DNA from: JBGTLW01 sp041743835
Lineage (GTDB): Bacteria > Planctomycetota > Phycisphaerae > Phycisphaerales > Phycisphaeraceae
Assembly (NCBI GenBank): GCA_041743835.1
Contig: JBGTLW010000162.1
Coordinates: forward strand, 1 to 8,091
Length of the DNA stretch: 8,091 nucleotides
Direction: 5' to 3'
Made by a program: the position numbers and the translations under genes. Positions 1 through 5,223 of the stretch are shown piece by piece. Below the pieces are notes generated by a model. The model ran no database searches and had not been told where the DNA came from. It worked only from the letters and a program-made list of their open reading frames with translations. Each line of letters begins with the position of its first letter. The first letter of the stretch is position 1.

Positions 1-1
1 G

Positions 2-727
2 TGGACCCACTGGATCGCGGCGGTCATCCCCCACGGCACGAATCACTTCGGCGACCACTTGCAGGTGGCTGGGTTTCGGTTGCTGCTCATACTGCTGGTT
101 GCGATGCCATGGAGCCTGTGGATGGTGTTTGCGATCGCCCAGCCGTTTTCCACGTCGTCGGTCGGTTGGCGGTCGCGGTTGTTTATTGGTTGGGCGTGGT
201 TCGTGGCGGTGCTTGGGCTGGTGGTCGTCCTGCCGGGCGCGGGAGAGCCGCACGAGGTGCTGCTGCTGCTACCCGTGACAGCGGTCCTGATCGGGCAGCT
301 TTTCCGCCGACTGGTGGATTTGTCGTCGGAGGGTCGGCACGCCCGTGTCTGGCGCTTTGGTCGCTGGCCCACACTGGGGCTGCTGGTCACCTTGTCGGTG
401 CTGATCCCGCTGGGGCTAGGGCTGGAGGAGCCCTTGATCGATGCCGGTTGGCTGCACGACACGATCGCGTACCCGGTGCATTGGTCCTACCATCTGTGCT
501 TCGGCGTGCTGCTGCTGGGGCTGACGCTGCTGAGCACGCGGTTTGCCCTCAAGCATTACCCCGGCAAGTCGCTGGTATGCTGGTCGATCTGGTCGATCGT
601 GCTTGTGGCCTACCTTGCCATGCCGATCGCGCGCGGGCCACTGATGCGGGCCGCACCCGCGGAACCACCCCCCCGCAGCGTCACCCCCGACCCCCTGGCG
701 TCAATGACCCCACAGCCGCATGCCTGA
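2..727 (+). CDS. GT-C membrane glycosyltransferase (ArnT/PMT-like), C-terminal part
   Basis: The frame is open from the first bases of the window, so the true start lies upstream; 241 residues and the stop are visible. No catalytic loop is in view. What remains is a polytopic membrane region with hydrophobic segments at about visible residues 23-42, 57-77, 83-101, 121-141, 163-182 and 196-215, then a Pro-rich tail. The beginning (an H-rich 'HFGDH' followed by a helix ending in 'MPWS') and the next helices resemble the middle of ArnT/PMT_2 proteins, where an 'H...YY.P.L..G.LPWS' segment precedes further helices. Such enzymes move a sugar from a polyprenyl-phosphate donor onto lipid or protein acceptors on the outer face of the inner membrane. 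The stop overlaps the next gene (a GT2 that would make such donors) by 8 bp, which supports the call. Another polytopic membrane protein of unknown function is possible. Confidence 0.62.
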   Translation, partial: WTHWIAAVIPHGTNHFGDHLQVAGFRLLLILLVAMPWSLWMVFAIAQPFSTSSVGWRSRLFIGWAWFVAVLGLVVVLPGAGEPHEVLLLLPVTAVLIGQLFRRLVDLSSEGRHARVWRFGRWPTLGLLVTLSVLIPLGLGLEEPLIDAGWLHDTIAYPVHWSYHLCFGVLLLGLTLLSTRFALKHYPGKSLVCWSIWSIVLVAYLAMPIARGPLMRAAPAEPPPRSVTPDPLASMTPQPHA

Positions 728-1499
728 GCTTTGCATCGTCATCCCCGCGCTCAACGAACAGGACAACGTCGGCCCGCTGGTCGAGCAGGTCGAGAGCGGT
801 ATCCGCGCCCAAGGTGTCGATGCACAGCTCATCATCGTGGATGATGGCTCGACCGATGCCACACCCCAGCGGCTTGCCGAACTGTCGGCCCGGCACGCGT
901 GGCTGTTGGTGCTGCGGCGGGAAGCAGCGCGGGGCCAGAGTGCCGCGATGCGGGCGGGCATTGCCGCAGCAGACGCGCCCTACATCGCCACCCTCGATGC
1001 CGACCTCCAGAACGACCCGGCCGACCTTGTCGCCATGCTGAGGCGTGTGCGTGATGGCGAGGCCGACCTGGTGCAGGGCGACCGCTCGCGCGCACGTCAG
1101 GATGCGCTGGTCCGCAAGATCGGCTCGCTGATCGGGCGTAAGGCCCGGCTGTGGGTGCTCGGCGACAGCGTCCGCGACACCGGCTGCAGCGCCCGGGTCA
1201 TGCGCGCTGCGTATGCCAAGGCCTTGCCCCTGCAATTCAAGGGCATGCACCGGTTCATCCCAGCGTTTACCCGGCTGATCGGCGGGCGAATTACGGAGAT
1301 GCCCGTGACCCATCGACCCCGTGTTGCGGGCACATCCAAGTACGGCCTGGGCCTGCTGAGCAGAGGCCCGGCTGGGTTGTACGACCTGATCGCGGTGCGG
1401 TGGATGGTCAAGCGGTATCGTGACTGTGCAGTGCAACAGACCCCCGCCCCCGGAACCGACCCCGGAACTAACCCCAGCGCTACTGAGGCCCGGCTATGA
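720..1499 (+). CDS. GT2 family glycosyltransferase, DPM1/ArnC-like (polyprenyl-phosphate sugar synthase)
   Basis: A 259-residue soluble GT-A fold glycosyltransferase. It shows the GT2 hallmarks in order: VIPALNEQDN (residues 7-16), the nucleotide-binding VDDGSTD (40-46), the metal-binding DAD within LDADLQNDP (92-100), a DTGCSARV segment (153-160), and HRPRVAGTSKYG (198-209). The last two are characteristic of dolichol/undecaprenyl-phosphate mannosyl- or glucosyl-transferases. It lacks the two C-terminal membrane helices of ArnC or GtrB, so it is the short DPM1-like form. The likely reaction is transfer of a sugar from a nucleotide-sugar to polyprenyl phosphate at the cytoplasmic face; the sugar cannot be told from sequence. 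The ATG at 720 overlaps the upstream gene by 8 bp, and the stop overlaps the next gene in an ATGA. No clear Shine-Dalgarno sequence is seen, which fits translational coupling. The last ~20 residues (TPAPGTDPGTNPS...) are low-complexity and come from a 12-bp repeat. Confidence 0.9.
   Translation: MPELCIVIPALNEQDNVGPLVEQVESGIRAQGVDAQLIIVDDGSTDATPQRLAELSARHAWLLVLRREAARGQSAAMRAGIAAADAPYIATLDADLQNDPADLVAMLRRVRDGEADLVQGDRSRARQDALVRKIGSLIGRKARLWVLGDSVRDTGCSARVMRAAYAKALPLQFKGMHRFIPAFTRLIGGRITEMPVTHRPRVAGTSKYGLGLLSRGPAGLYDLIAVRWMVKRYRDCAVQQTPAPGTDPGTNPSATEARL
1446..1481 (+). repeat. 12-bp tandem repeat array A, inside the GT2 gene tail
   Basis: Two clear 12-bp units, GCCCCCGGAACC (1446-1457) and GACCCCGGAACT (1458-1469), are followed by a decayed unit (1470-1481). 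They encode the APGTDPGTN tail of the glycosyltransferase, beyond its last recognisable motif. The same unit recurs in arrays B (2463-2522) and C (3450-3497, opposite orientation). Confidence 0.6.
1485..1488 (+). promoter_or_regulatory. Shine-Dalgarno site for the LABN gene
   Basis: GAGG lies 7 nt before the ATG at 1496, inside the end of the GT2 gene. It supports this start and suggests initiation coupled to termination of the upstream gene. Confidence 0.5.
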
Positions 1500-2110
1500 A
1501 ACGCCCCGGCCCGCAATCCATCGTGCTCATCGTGGTCAGCCTGCTGTCGCTGGGCGCGTTGTTTTTTGGCGGATATCGCCTCGGCCAGGCCACACAATCG
1601 GTCACCGTGCGCATCCACCCCGCACAGGTCACCAGCGCCCGCATCATTGAGCGGGACCAGATGATTATGTACGAGGTCCGCGATACGGAAGGCAGGTGGT
1701 CCACCCTCACGCCGACCGAGTTTGCCGAGGCGGTCTGGCGCGGGCACCAATCGCAGACGCTGGGTCAACGGCTGATGCTGCGGGTGCTCAACATCTCCAC
1801 CGTGGCGACGGCTGGCTGGGTGCTGCTGGGGCTGGCGGGCCAACTGCTCTTTGCTGGGCGCATGGTCATCCAATGGCTGGCGTCGGAGAAGGCCAGGGCC
1901 TCGGTCATCCCGCCCATGTTCTGGTGGCTGGGGCTCATCGGCGGGCTGATGCTGCTGGTCTACTTCGTCTGGCGGAAGGATGTCGTCGGCGTCCTCGGCC
2001 AGTTCACCGGCACGTTCATCTACTGCCGCAACCTCTACTTCATCTACGCCCGCAAGTACCGCCAACCACCCATCCTCCCCAAAAACCCCGGCCCCGTATC
2101 ACCCGCCTGA
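1496..2110 (+). CDS. LABN-domain membrane protein (lipid-A-disaccharide synthase N-terminal-like)
   Basis: A 204-residue membrane protein. An N-terminal helix (about 8-26) is followed by a ~75-residue, probably extracytoplasmic, soluble segment (about 30-95). A C-terminal LABN domain with three helices (about 103-122, 140-158, 166-184) comes last. LABN signatures are present in order: GQ (115-116), QW (126-127), SEK (130-132), P-x-FW (140-143), a Y and R around 156-160, GQ (168-169) and Y-x-RNL (176-180). The family was named for the N-terminus of some LpxB proteins, but the domain has no known glycosyltransferase activity; Pfam groups it with small PQ-loop/SWEET-like transporters. Given the overlapping GT2 and GT-C genes, a role in flipping or handling the polyprenyl-linked sugar is a reasonable but unproven inference. 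The start overlaps the upstream stop as ATGA. The short tail after residue 187 is Pro-rich. Confidence 0.85.
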   Translation: MKRPGPQSIVLIVVSLLSLGALFFGGYRLGQATQSVTVRIHPAQVTSARIIERDQMIMYEVRDTEGRWSTLTPTEFAEAVWRGHQSQTLGQRLMLRVLNISTVATAGWVLLGLAGQLLFAGRMVIQWLASEKARASVIPPMFWWLGLIGGLMLLVYFVWRKDVVGVLGQFTGTFIYCRNLYFIYARKYRQPPILPKNPGPVSPA

Positions 2111-2139
2111 ACCCCTGACCCCGGCCTCCTCCGCTCACC

Positions 2140-3264
2140 ATGCACAACGCCCTGCGCATCCTCGACGCCAACGCCAACCGCGCCCGCGAAGCGCTGCGGG
2201 TCATGGAAGATGCCGCACGGTTCCTGCTCAACGATGCGGCCCTGGCGGGCGACCTCAAACGCCTCCGCCACGACCTCGCCGGGGTGTTGGCCACGATGCC
2301 CCCGCTCGAACCCCACCGCGACACGCCTCACGATGTCGGCACAACCCTAAGCACCCCCGCGGAGCATACGCGCACAAGTGCCGCGGCCGTGGCAACCGCG
2401 GCTGGCAAACGACTCACCGAAGCGCTACGCACGCTGGAGGAATACGCCAAGCTGCTCCCACCCCCCCCGGAACTGCCCCCGGAAGTGCCCCTGGAAGTGC
2501 CCCCGGAAATGCCCCCGGAATTGAAACACGGGGACCGAAACACCACGGCTGCGGCATCTACGGCTTTAGAGCAGCTACGCTACCGCGCGTACGAACTGGA
2601 GCGCCGACTCCACACCGCGCTTAGGCACACACAGCCACGGCAATGGAAGCTGTGCTTGCTGCTGACGCAGTCCATGTGTACGCATCATCCGTGGACGGGG
2701 GTGCTGACGCAGGCGCTGGAGGCGGGGCTGGACTGTGTGCAGGTCCGCGAGAAGGGTATGGAGGCTGGGCCTTTGGTGGAGCATGTCCGGCAGGTGATTG
2801 AGCTGGTCGCTGGGCGGGCGACGGTGATCGTGAATGATCGGCCGGACGTTGCCTTCACGGCCGGGGCGCACGGCGTCCACCTCGGGCAGACAGACCTTGC
2901 CCCCGACGCGGTCCGCAGGATGTTTGGCGGGCAGTTGATCGTGGGGGTCAGCACGAATCACCTGGCCCAAGCCCGCGCTGCGCTCGCCCTCGGGGCCGAC
3001 TACCTTGGGCTTGGCCCGATGTACCCCACGACGACGGTGGACAACAAGCCCGACATCGCTGGCCCAGCCTACGCCAGAGCATTTCTGGCAAGCTTCCCGG
3101 ATACCCCGCACCTGGCGATCGGCGGCATCACGCCGGGGAACGCACCCGCGATCCGGGCAACAGGCATCCGTGGCCTGGCGGTCAGCAGTGCCATCTGCGC
3201 TGACGCCGACCCCCGCCAAGCCACCGCCAGCCTCCTCGCGGCTGGAAACCCCGAAACTGCGTGA
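2140..3264 (+). CDS. thiE: Bifunctional ThiD2-ThiE: HMP-phosphate kinase domain fused to thiamin-phosphate synthase
   Basis: A 374-residue two-domain thiamin enzyme. Residues 1-~165 match the ThiD2 domain: RILDANANRAREALRV near the N-terminus (6-21), LKRLRHDL (39-46), RLTEALRTLEEYAKL (91-105) and LRYRAYELERRL (146-157). ThiD2 proteins phosphorylate HMP-P to HMP-PP. Residues ~170-374 form a ThiE TIM barrel: Q-V-R-E-K (201-205), VNDRPDVA (231-238), GVHLGQTD (245-252), VGVSTNH (268-274), GLGPMYPTTT (290-299), AIGGIT (326-331) and a phosphate-binding end GLAVSSAI (345-352). ThiE couples HMP-PP with thiazole phosphate to give thiamin phosphate in the cytoplasm, so the fusion joins two consecutive steps. 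A Pro/Glu-rich insert (about 107-128), encoded by a 12-bp repeat, splits the ThiD2 domain. The ATG at 2140 is 29 bp after the LABN gene, with no visible Shine-Dalgarno sequence. No TPP riboswitch is seen in the short gap. Confidence 0.93.
   Translation: MHNALRILDANANRAREALRVMEDAARFLLNDAALAGDLKRLRHDLAGVLATMPPLEPHRDTPHDVGTTLSTPAEHTRTSAAAVATAAGKRLTEALRTLEEYAKLLPPPPELPPEVPLEVPPEMPPELKHGDRNTTAAASTALEQLRYRAYELERRLHTALRHTQPRQWKLCLLLTQSMCTHHPWTGVLTQALEAGLDCVQVREKGMEAGPLVEHVRQVIELVAGRATVIVNDRPDVAFTAGAHGVHLGQTDLAPDAVRRMFGGQLIVGVSTNHLAQARAALALGADYLGLGPMYPTTTVDNKPDIAGPAYARAFLASFPDTPHLAIGGITPGNAPAIRATGIRGLAVSSAICADADPRQATASLLAAGNPETA
2463..2522 (+). repeat. 12-bp tandem repeat array B, inside thiE
   Basis: Five consecutive 12-bp units of consensus GCCCCCGGAANT (2463-2474, 2475-2486, 2487-2498, 2499-2510, 2511-2522) differ from one another by one or two bases, apart from the first base of the first unit. 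Read in this frame they encode repeated P-P/L-E-[L/V/M] between the LEEYAKL and LRYRAYELE parts of ThiD2. The 12-bp length keeps the frame, and the near-identity suggests recent expansion. Confidence 0.85.
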
Positions 3265-3283
3265 AACCACGTGCGGTTTCCAG
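3242..3283 (+). terminator. Nested hairpin at the end of thiE (possible terminator)
   Basis: CTGGAAACC (3242-3250) and GGTTTCCAG (3275-3283) form a perfect 9-bp stem around the thiE stop codon. Inside the loop, CGTG (3260-3263) can pair with CACG (3268-3271). A rival 6-bp hairpin, GAAACC (3263-3268) with GGTTTC (3275-3280), uses the same right arm. The following bases (ACAATTTATG) are AT-rich but lack a run of T, so this is not a classical intrinsic terminator. It may end the + strand operon or protect its 3' end. Confidence 0.35.
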
Positions 3284-3328
3284 ACAATTTATGTCATATG
3301 CCCACCAGAAGCTAAATCTTATATAATT
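3284..3328 (+). promoter_or_regulatory. Possible promoter for the secreted hydrolase gene
   Basis: This is the most AT-rich stretch of the window. TATAAT at 3322-3327 is a perfect -10 hexamer, 50 bp before the ATG at 3378. No convincing -35 box lies at 16-18 bp. An inverted repeat GACA-N5-TGTC (3283-3295) lies just upstream and could be a regulator-binding site. It would give the hydrolase its own promoter, separate from the thiE operon. Confidence 0.4.
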
Positions 3329-3366
3329 CCTCAGGCTCACTTACCCTGCCGATGGTCCCAGCAACC

Positions 3367-3370
3367 GGAG
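3367..3370 (+). promoter_or_regulatory. Shine-Dalgarno site for the hydrolase gene
   Basis: GGAG lies 7 nt before the ATG at 3378. Together with the signal peptide that begins there, it fixes this start. Confidence 0.55.
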
Positions 3371-3377
3371 CACCCGC

Positions 3378-5066
3378 ATGTTCAAACCTGCCATCATTGG
3401 TTCAAGCATTGCCTGCATAACAATACTGCTGCTTGCTGCGGCATCCCCCGTTACGGGGGAAACTTCCGGGAGCGCTTCGGGGCAAGCTTCCGGGGGCGGG
3501 GGCGGGGGCGGGGGGGCTGTGTTTCAGTATCAGACGACGTACACCTATATGGATAAGGACAAGGAGCGCGAGGTCACCGCGTTTCTCTGGGTTCCTCCCC
3601 TAGCCGAGCGTGTGCGTGGGGTCATCATCGCGGGCCAGACGTTGATGGAGCGTGACTTTGTGCAGGATGCGGTGATCCGCGAGGCGTGCGCTGCGGACGG
3701 GTTGGCGATCATCTATCTCACCGGCGGGCTGGGGACTCTGGATGTCGAGGCCGTGCTGCCCGCGTTTGCAGCCAAGTCGGGCTACGCGGAGCTCGCGGTT
3801 TCGCCTTTGATGTTCGTGGGCCATTCCGCCGGCGGGCCGCAGGCCTACGACAAAGCCAGGCGGTACGCGGACCGCTGCTTCGGGCTGGTGCAGTACCGTG
3901 GCGGGGCACCGATCTGGGGCGACAAGCACCTGCCGCCGAGCATCCCCGCGCTGATGATGATCGGGCAGTTCGATGAGTTCGGCGGGCAGATGCGCGACGA
4001 GGCGGGCAAGGAATCGTGGGAGGACCCGGTCGGCGCGATGGTTTCCTTCCGCAAGGCCGACACTGGAAACCTGGGCAACGCAGTGGTCGAGCCCGGCGCG
4101 GGCCACTTCGCGTGGTCCGACCGCAACGCGGCCTACCTCGCAATGTGGATCACCAAGGCTGCGCAGGCCCGCCTGCCCCAGACACCCCCAGCCGACCCGA
4201 CACAAGCCCCGACGCTGCAAACCATCGATCCCACGAGCGGGTACCTCACCGACCACAACCTGCGCGACCCGCAGCACGCCCCCGCTGCTTACGCGGATTA
4301 CACCGGCGACAAGCAGGCCGCGGCCTGGCACGTGGACCAGGCGATGGCGGAGGCCACAGCCGCTTACCACGAGGGGCTGGCTGGCCGGGCCGACCAGTTC
4401 CTCAAGTGGAACGACCGCTTCTGGGTCGATGCGGGGGCGCGGTATTTCTTCATGGGCATGACGTGGGTGGATGATGGGCAGACGTTTGCGGTCCACCCCG
4501 CGTACCGCGACACGTACCCGGCGACGGACCCCGCGGGTGGGCCACGCTGGACACAGGCGGGCGAGCCGGTCGGCAACAGCGGCACACCGATCAAGGTCAA
4601 GAAAGTCTCCGGCCCCATCCGGCCTGTCGGCGAGCACAAGTTCCGCATGACGTTCGACAACCTCAACCCCGCCGGCTCACAGGACCGGGTCACGTTCATG
4701 GCATACAGCGAGGGCGATGACAAGCACCGCTACACCGAGCACGTCGGCATGATGCCGCGCGGCTTCAAGGGGCTGGACCGGGGCAAGGGACAGACCCTCT
4801 CCTTCCCGCAGCTTGACGATATCAAAGTGGGTTCGCAGCCCGTCGAGCTAAAGGCCACGAGCGACGCGGGGCTTAAGGTCGAGTACTACGTCGCCGTCGG
4901 CCCGGCGGCGGTCGTGGATGGCAAACTCATCATCAAGGACCTGCCCGCCCGCGCGACCTACCCGATCCAGGTCAAAGTCGTCGCCCACCAGTTCGGCAGC
5001 GGCGTCGAGCCCCAAGTCAAAACCGCCACCCCCGTAAGCCAGACGCTGCATATCCAGAAGGAGTAA
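3378..5066 (+). CDS. Secreted alpha/beta-hydrolase with probable Ig-like C-terminal domain, substrate unknown
   Basis: A 562-residue exported protein. The N-terminus (MFKPAIIGSS, hydrophobic ITILLLAAA, then SPVTG) is a signal peptide. A Ser/Gly-rich linker follows (about 28-46, ending in eight Gly). Residues ~48-262 form an alpha/beta-hydrolase: a strand RGVIIAG (80-86), the nucleophile elbow GHSAGG (148-153, Ser150), a likely acid at Asp199 in IGQFDEF, and His243 in GAGHFAW. A Pro-rich linker (about 265-285) leads to a ~120-residue segment of unknown fold with WNDRFWVDAGARYFFMG (about 344-360). The C-terminus is beta-rich; about 487-540 (ELKATSDAGLKVEYYV... then GPAAVVDGKL) resembles Ig-like modules of secreted planctomycete proteins. 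The triad suggests an esterase or related enzyme acting outside the cytoplasm; no specific family is recognised. The gene stands alone between a nested hairpin and a palindromic element. Confidence 0.8.
   Translation: MFKPAIIGSSIACITILLLAAASPVTGETSGSASGQASGGGGGGGGAVFQYQTTYTYMDKDKEREVTAFLWVPPLAERVRGVIIAGQTLMERDFVQDAVIREACAADGLAIIYLTGGLGTLDVEAVLPAFAAKSGYAELAVSPLMFVGHSAGGPQAYDKARRYADRCFGLVQYRGGAPIWGDKHLPPSIPALMMIGQFDEFGGQMRDEAGKESWEDPVGAMVSFRKADTGNLGNAVVEPGAGHFAWSDRNAAYLAMWITKAAQARLPQTPPADPTQAPTLQTIDPTSGYLTDHNLRDPQHAPAAYADYTGDKQAAAWHVDQAMAEATAAYHEGLAGRADQFLKWNDRFWVDAGARYFFMGMTWVDDGQTFAVHPAYRDTYPATDPAGGPRWTQAGEPVGNSGTPIKVKKVSGPIRPVGEHKFRMTFDNLNPAGSQDRVTFMAYSEGDDKHRYTEHVGMMPRGFKGLDRGKGQTLSFPQLDDIKVGSQPVELKATSDAGLKVEYYVAVGPAAVVDGKLIIKDLPARATYPIQVKVVAHQFGSGVEPQVKTATPVSQTLHIQKE
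3450..3497 (-). repeat. 12-bp tandem repeat array C, inside the hydrolase linker (opposite orientation)
   Basis: Four 12-bp units (3450-3461, 3462-3473, 3474-3485, 3486-3497), read on the minus strand as GCCCCCGGAAGC, TTGCCCCGAAGC, GCTCCCGGAAGT and TTCCCCCGTAAC. The first matches the consensus of arrays A and B, and the others are increasingly decayed. On the coding strand they encode TSGSASGQASGG just after the signal peptide. The outermost unit is part of a small palindrome, CCCCCGTTACGGGGG (3445-3459). Confidence 0.6.
3492..3516 (+). repeat. G-run tract with G-quadruplex motif (poly-Gly codons)
   Basis: Four G-runs of 5, 5, 5 and 7 bases (3492-3496, 3498-3502, 3504-3508, 3510-3516) are separated by single C bases. 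They match the canonical G-quadruplex pattern on the coding strand and encode eight glycines. The GGGGGC hexamer repeats are prone to slippage: whole-unit changes keep the frame, single-base changes within a run break it. Confidence 0.7.
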
Positions 5067-5068
5067 TG

Positions 5069-5082
5069 CGGGGGAGCAAGCC
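5069..5082 (+). repeat. Left copy of a 14-bp direct repeat flanking the palindromic element
   Basis: CGGGGGAGCAAGCC starts 2 bases after the hydrolase stop codon and matches 5202-5215 at 13 of 14 bases. The two copies bracket the hairpin element at 5100-5187. Confidence 0.5.
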
Positions 5083-5097
5083 TGTAGGCCTGCCCTC
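5072..5097 (+). terminator. Imperfect hairpin just after the hydrolase stop
   Basis: GGG-A-GCA-A-GCC (5072-5082), loop TGTA, GGC-C-TGC-C-CTC (5087-5097): three 3-bp blocks (one G-T pair) separated by two A/C mismatches. It starts 6 nt after the TAA. There is no T-run, so it is a weak terminator candidate at best. Confidence 0.25.
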
Positions 5098-5099
5098 AA

Positions 5100-5187
5100 C
5101 AGAGCCGTCGCGTCCCCGCGACGGTGCGAGCAAAGCTCGCTCATGTGCCGCCCTTGGCGGCCCCGCCTCGGGGACGAGGCGGCTCTG
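5100..5187. repeat. Four-hairpin palindromic element, REPIN/MITE-like, between convergent genes
   Basis: The 25-base arms at 5100-5124 and 5163-5187 are inverted repeats of each other (21/25 identical). Each folds into an 8-bp hairpin: CCGTCGCG/CGCGACGG (5105-5124) and CCGCCTCG/CGAGGCGG (5163-5182). The four differences between the arms form two exactly compensating base pairs. Between them are GCGAGC-AAA-GCTCGC (5126-5140) and GCCGCC-CTT-GGCGGC (5147-5161), both perfect 6-bp stems. CAGAG (5100-5104) pairs with CTCTG (5183-5187), closing the whole as a multibranched structure. Inverted palindromic repeats around a spacer describe REPINs, which are mobilised by RAYT-type transposases; no transposase is in the window. 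It probably also works as a bidirectional transcription barrier between the hydrolase and dxs genes. Confidence 0.75.
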
Positions 5188-5201
5188 ACAACGCTCTTCT
5201 A

Positions 5202-5215
5202 CGGGTGAGCAAGCC
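5202..5215 (+). repeat. Right copy of the 14-bp direct repeat flanking the palindromic element
   Basis: CGGGTGAGCAAGCC matches 5069-5082 at 13 of 14 bases and ends 8 bp before the last base of the dxs stop codon on the minus strand. Confidence 0.5.
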
Positions 5216-5223
5216 GATTGCCA

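Noticed and set aside
655..690. A further copy of the 12-bp repeat at the end of the GT-C gene
   Set aside because: ACCCGCGGAACC (655-666) resembles the unit with two mismatches, but no second recognisable unit follows; the C-rich context makes this likely by chance.
1..1041. + strand open frame from the window edge (346 codons)
   Set aside because: Out of frame with the membrane protein at 2-727 and the GT2 gene. The product is Arg/Ala/Pro-rich without helices or motifs.
1097..2065. Minus-strand open frame (322 codons) across the GT2 and LABN genes
   Set aside because: It spans two real genes in antisense and shows no domain; long antisense frames are expected at this GC content.
2111..2139. 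TPP riboswitch before thiE
   Set aside because: The gap is only 29 bp and no conserved TPP-box sequence (such as CTGAGA) is present there.
2463..2522. CRISPR-like array
   Set aside because: The units are contiguous 12-mers without spacers and lie inside a coding frame; there are no cas genes.
3600..4637. Minus-strand open frame (345 codons) opposite the hydrolase gene
   Set aside because: Shadow of the + strand gene, which has a signal peptide and catalytic triad. The antisense product has no recognisable motif.
5100..5187. tRNA-like or small RNA gene reading of the four-hairpin element
   Set aside because: It has several stems, but no CCA/T-loop consensus, anticodon-arm geometry or promoter. 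The inverted-arm symmetry fits a palindromic repeat better.
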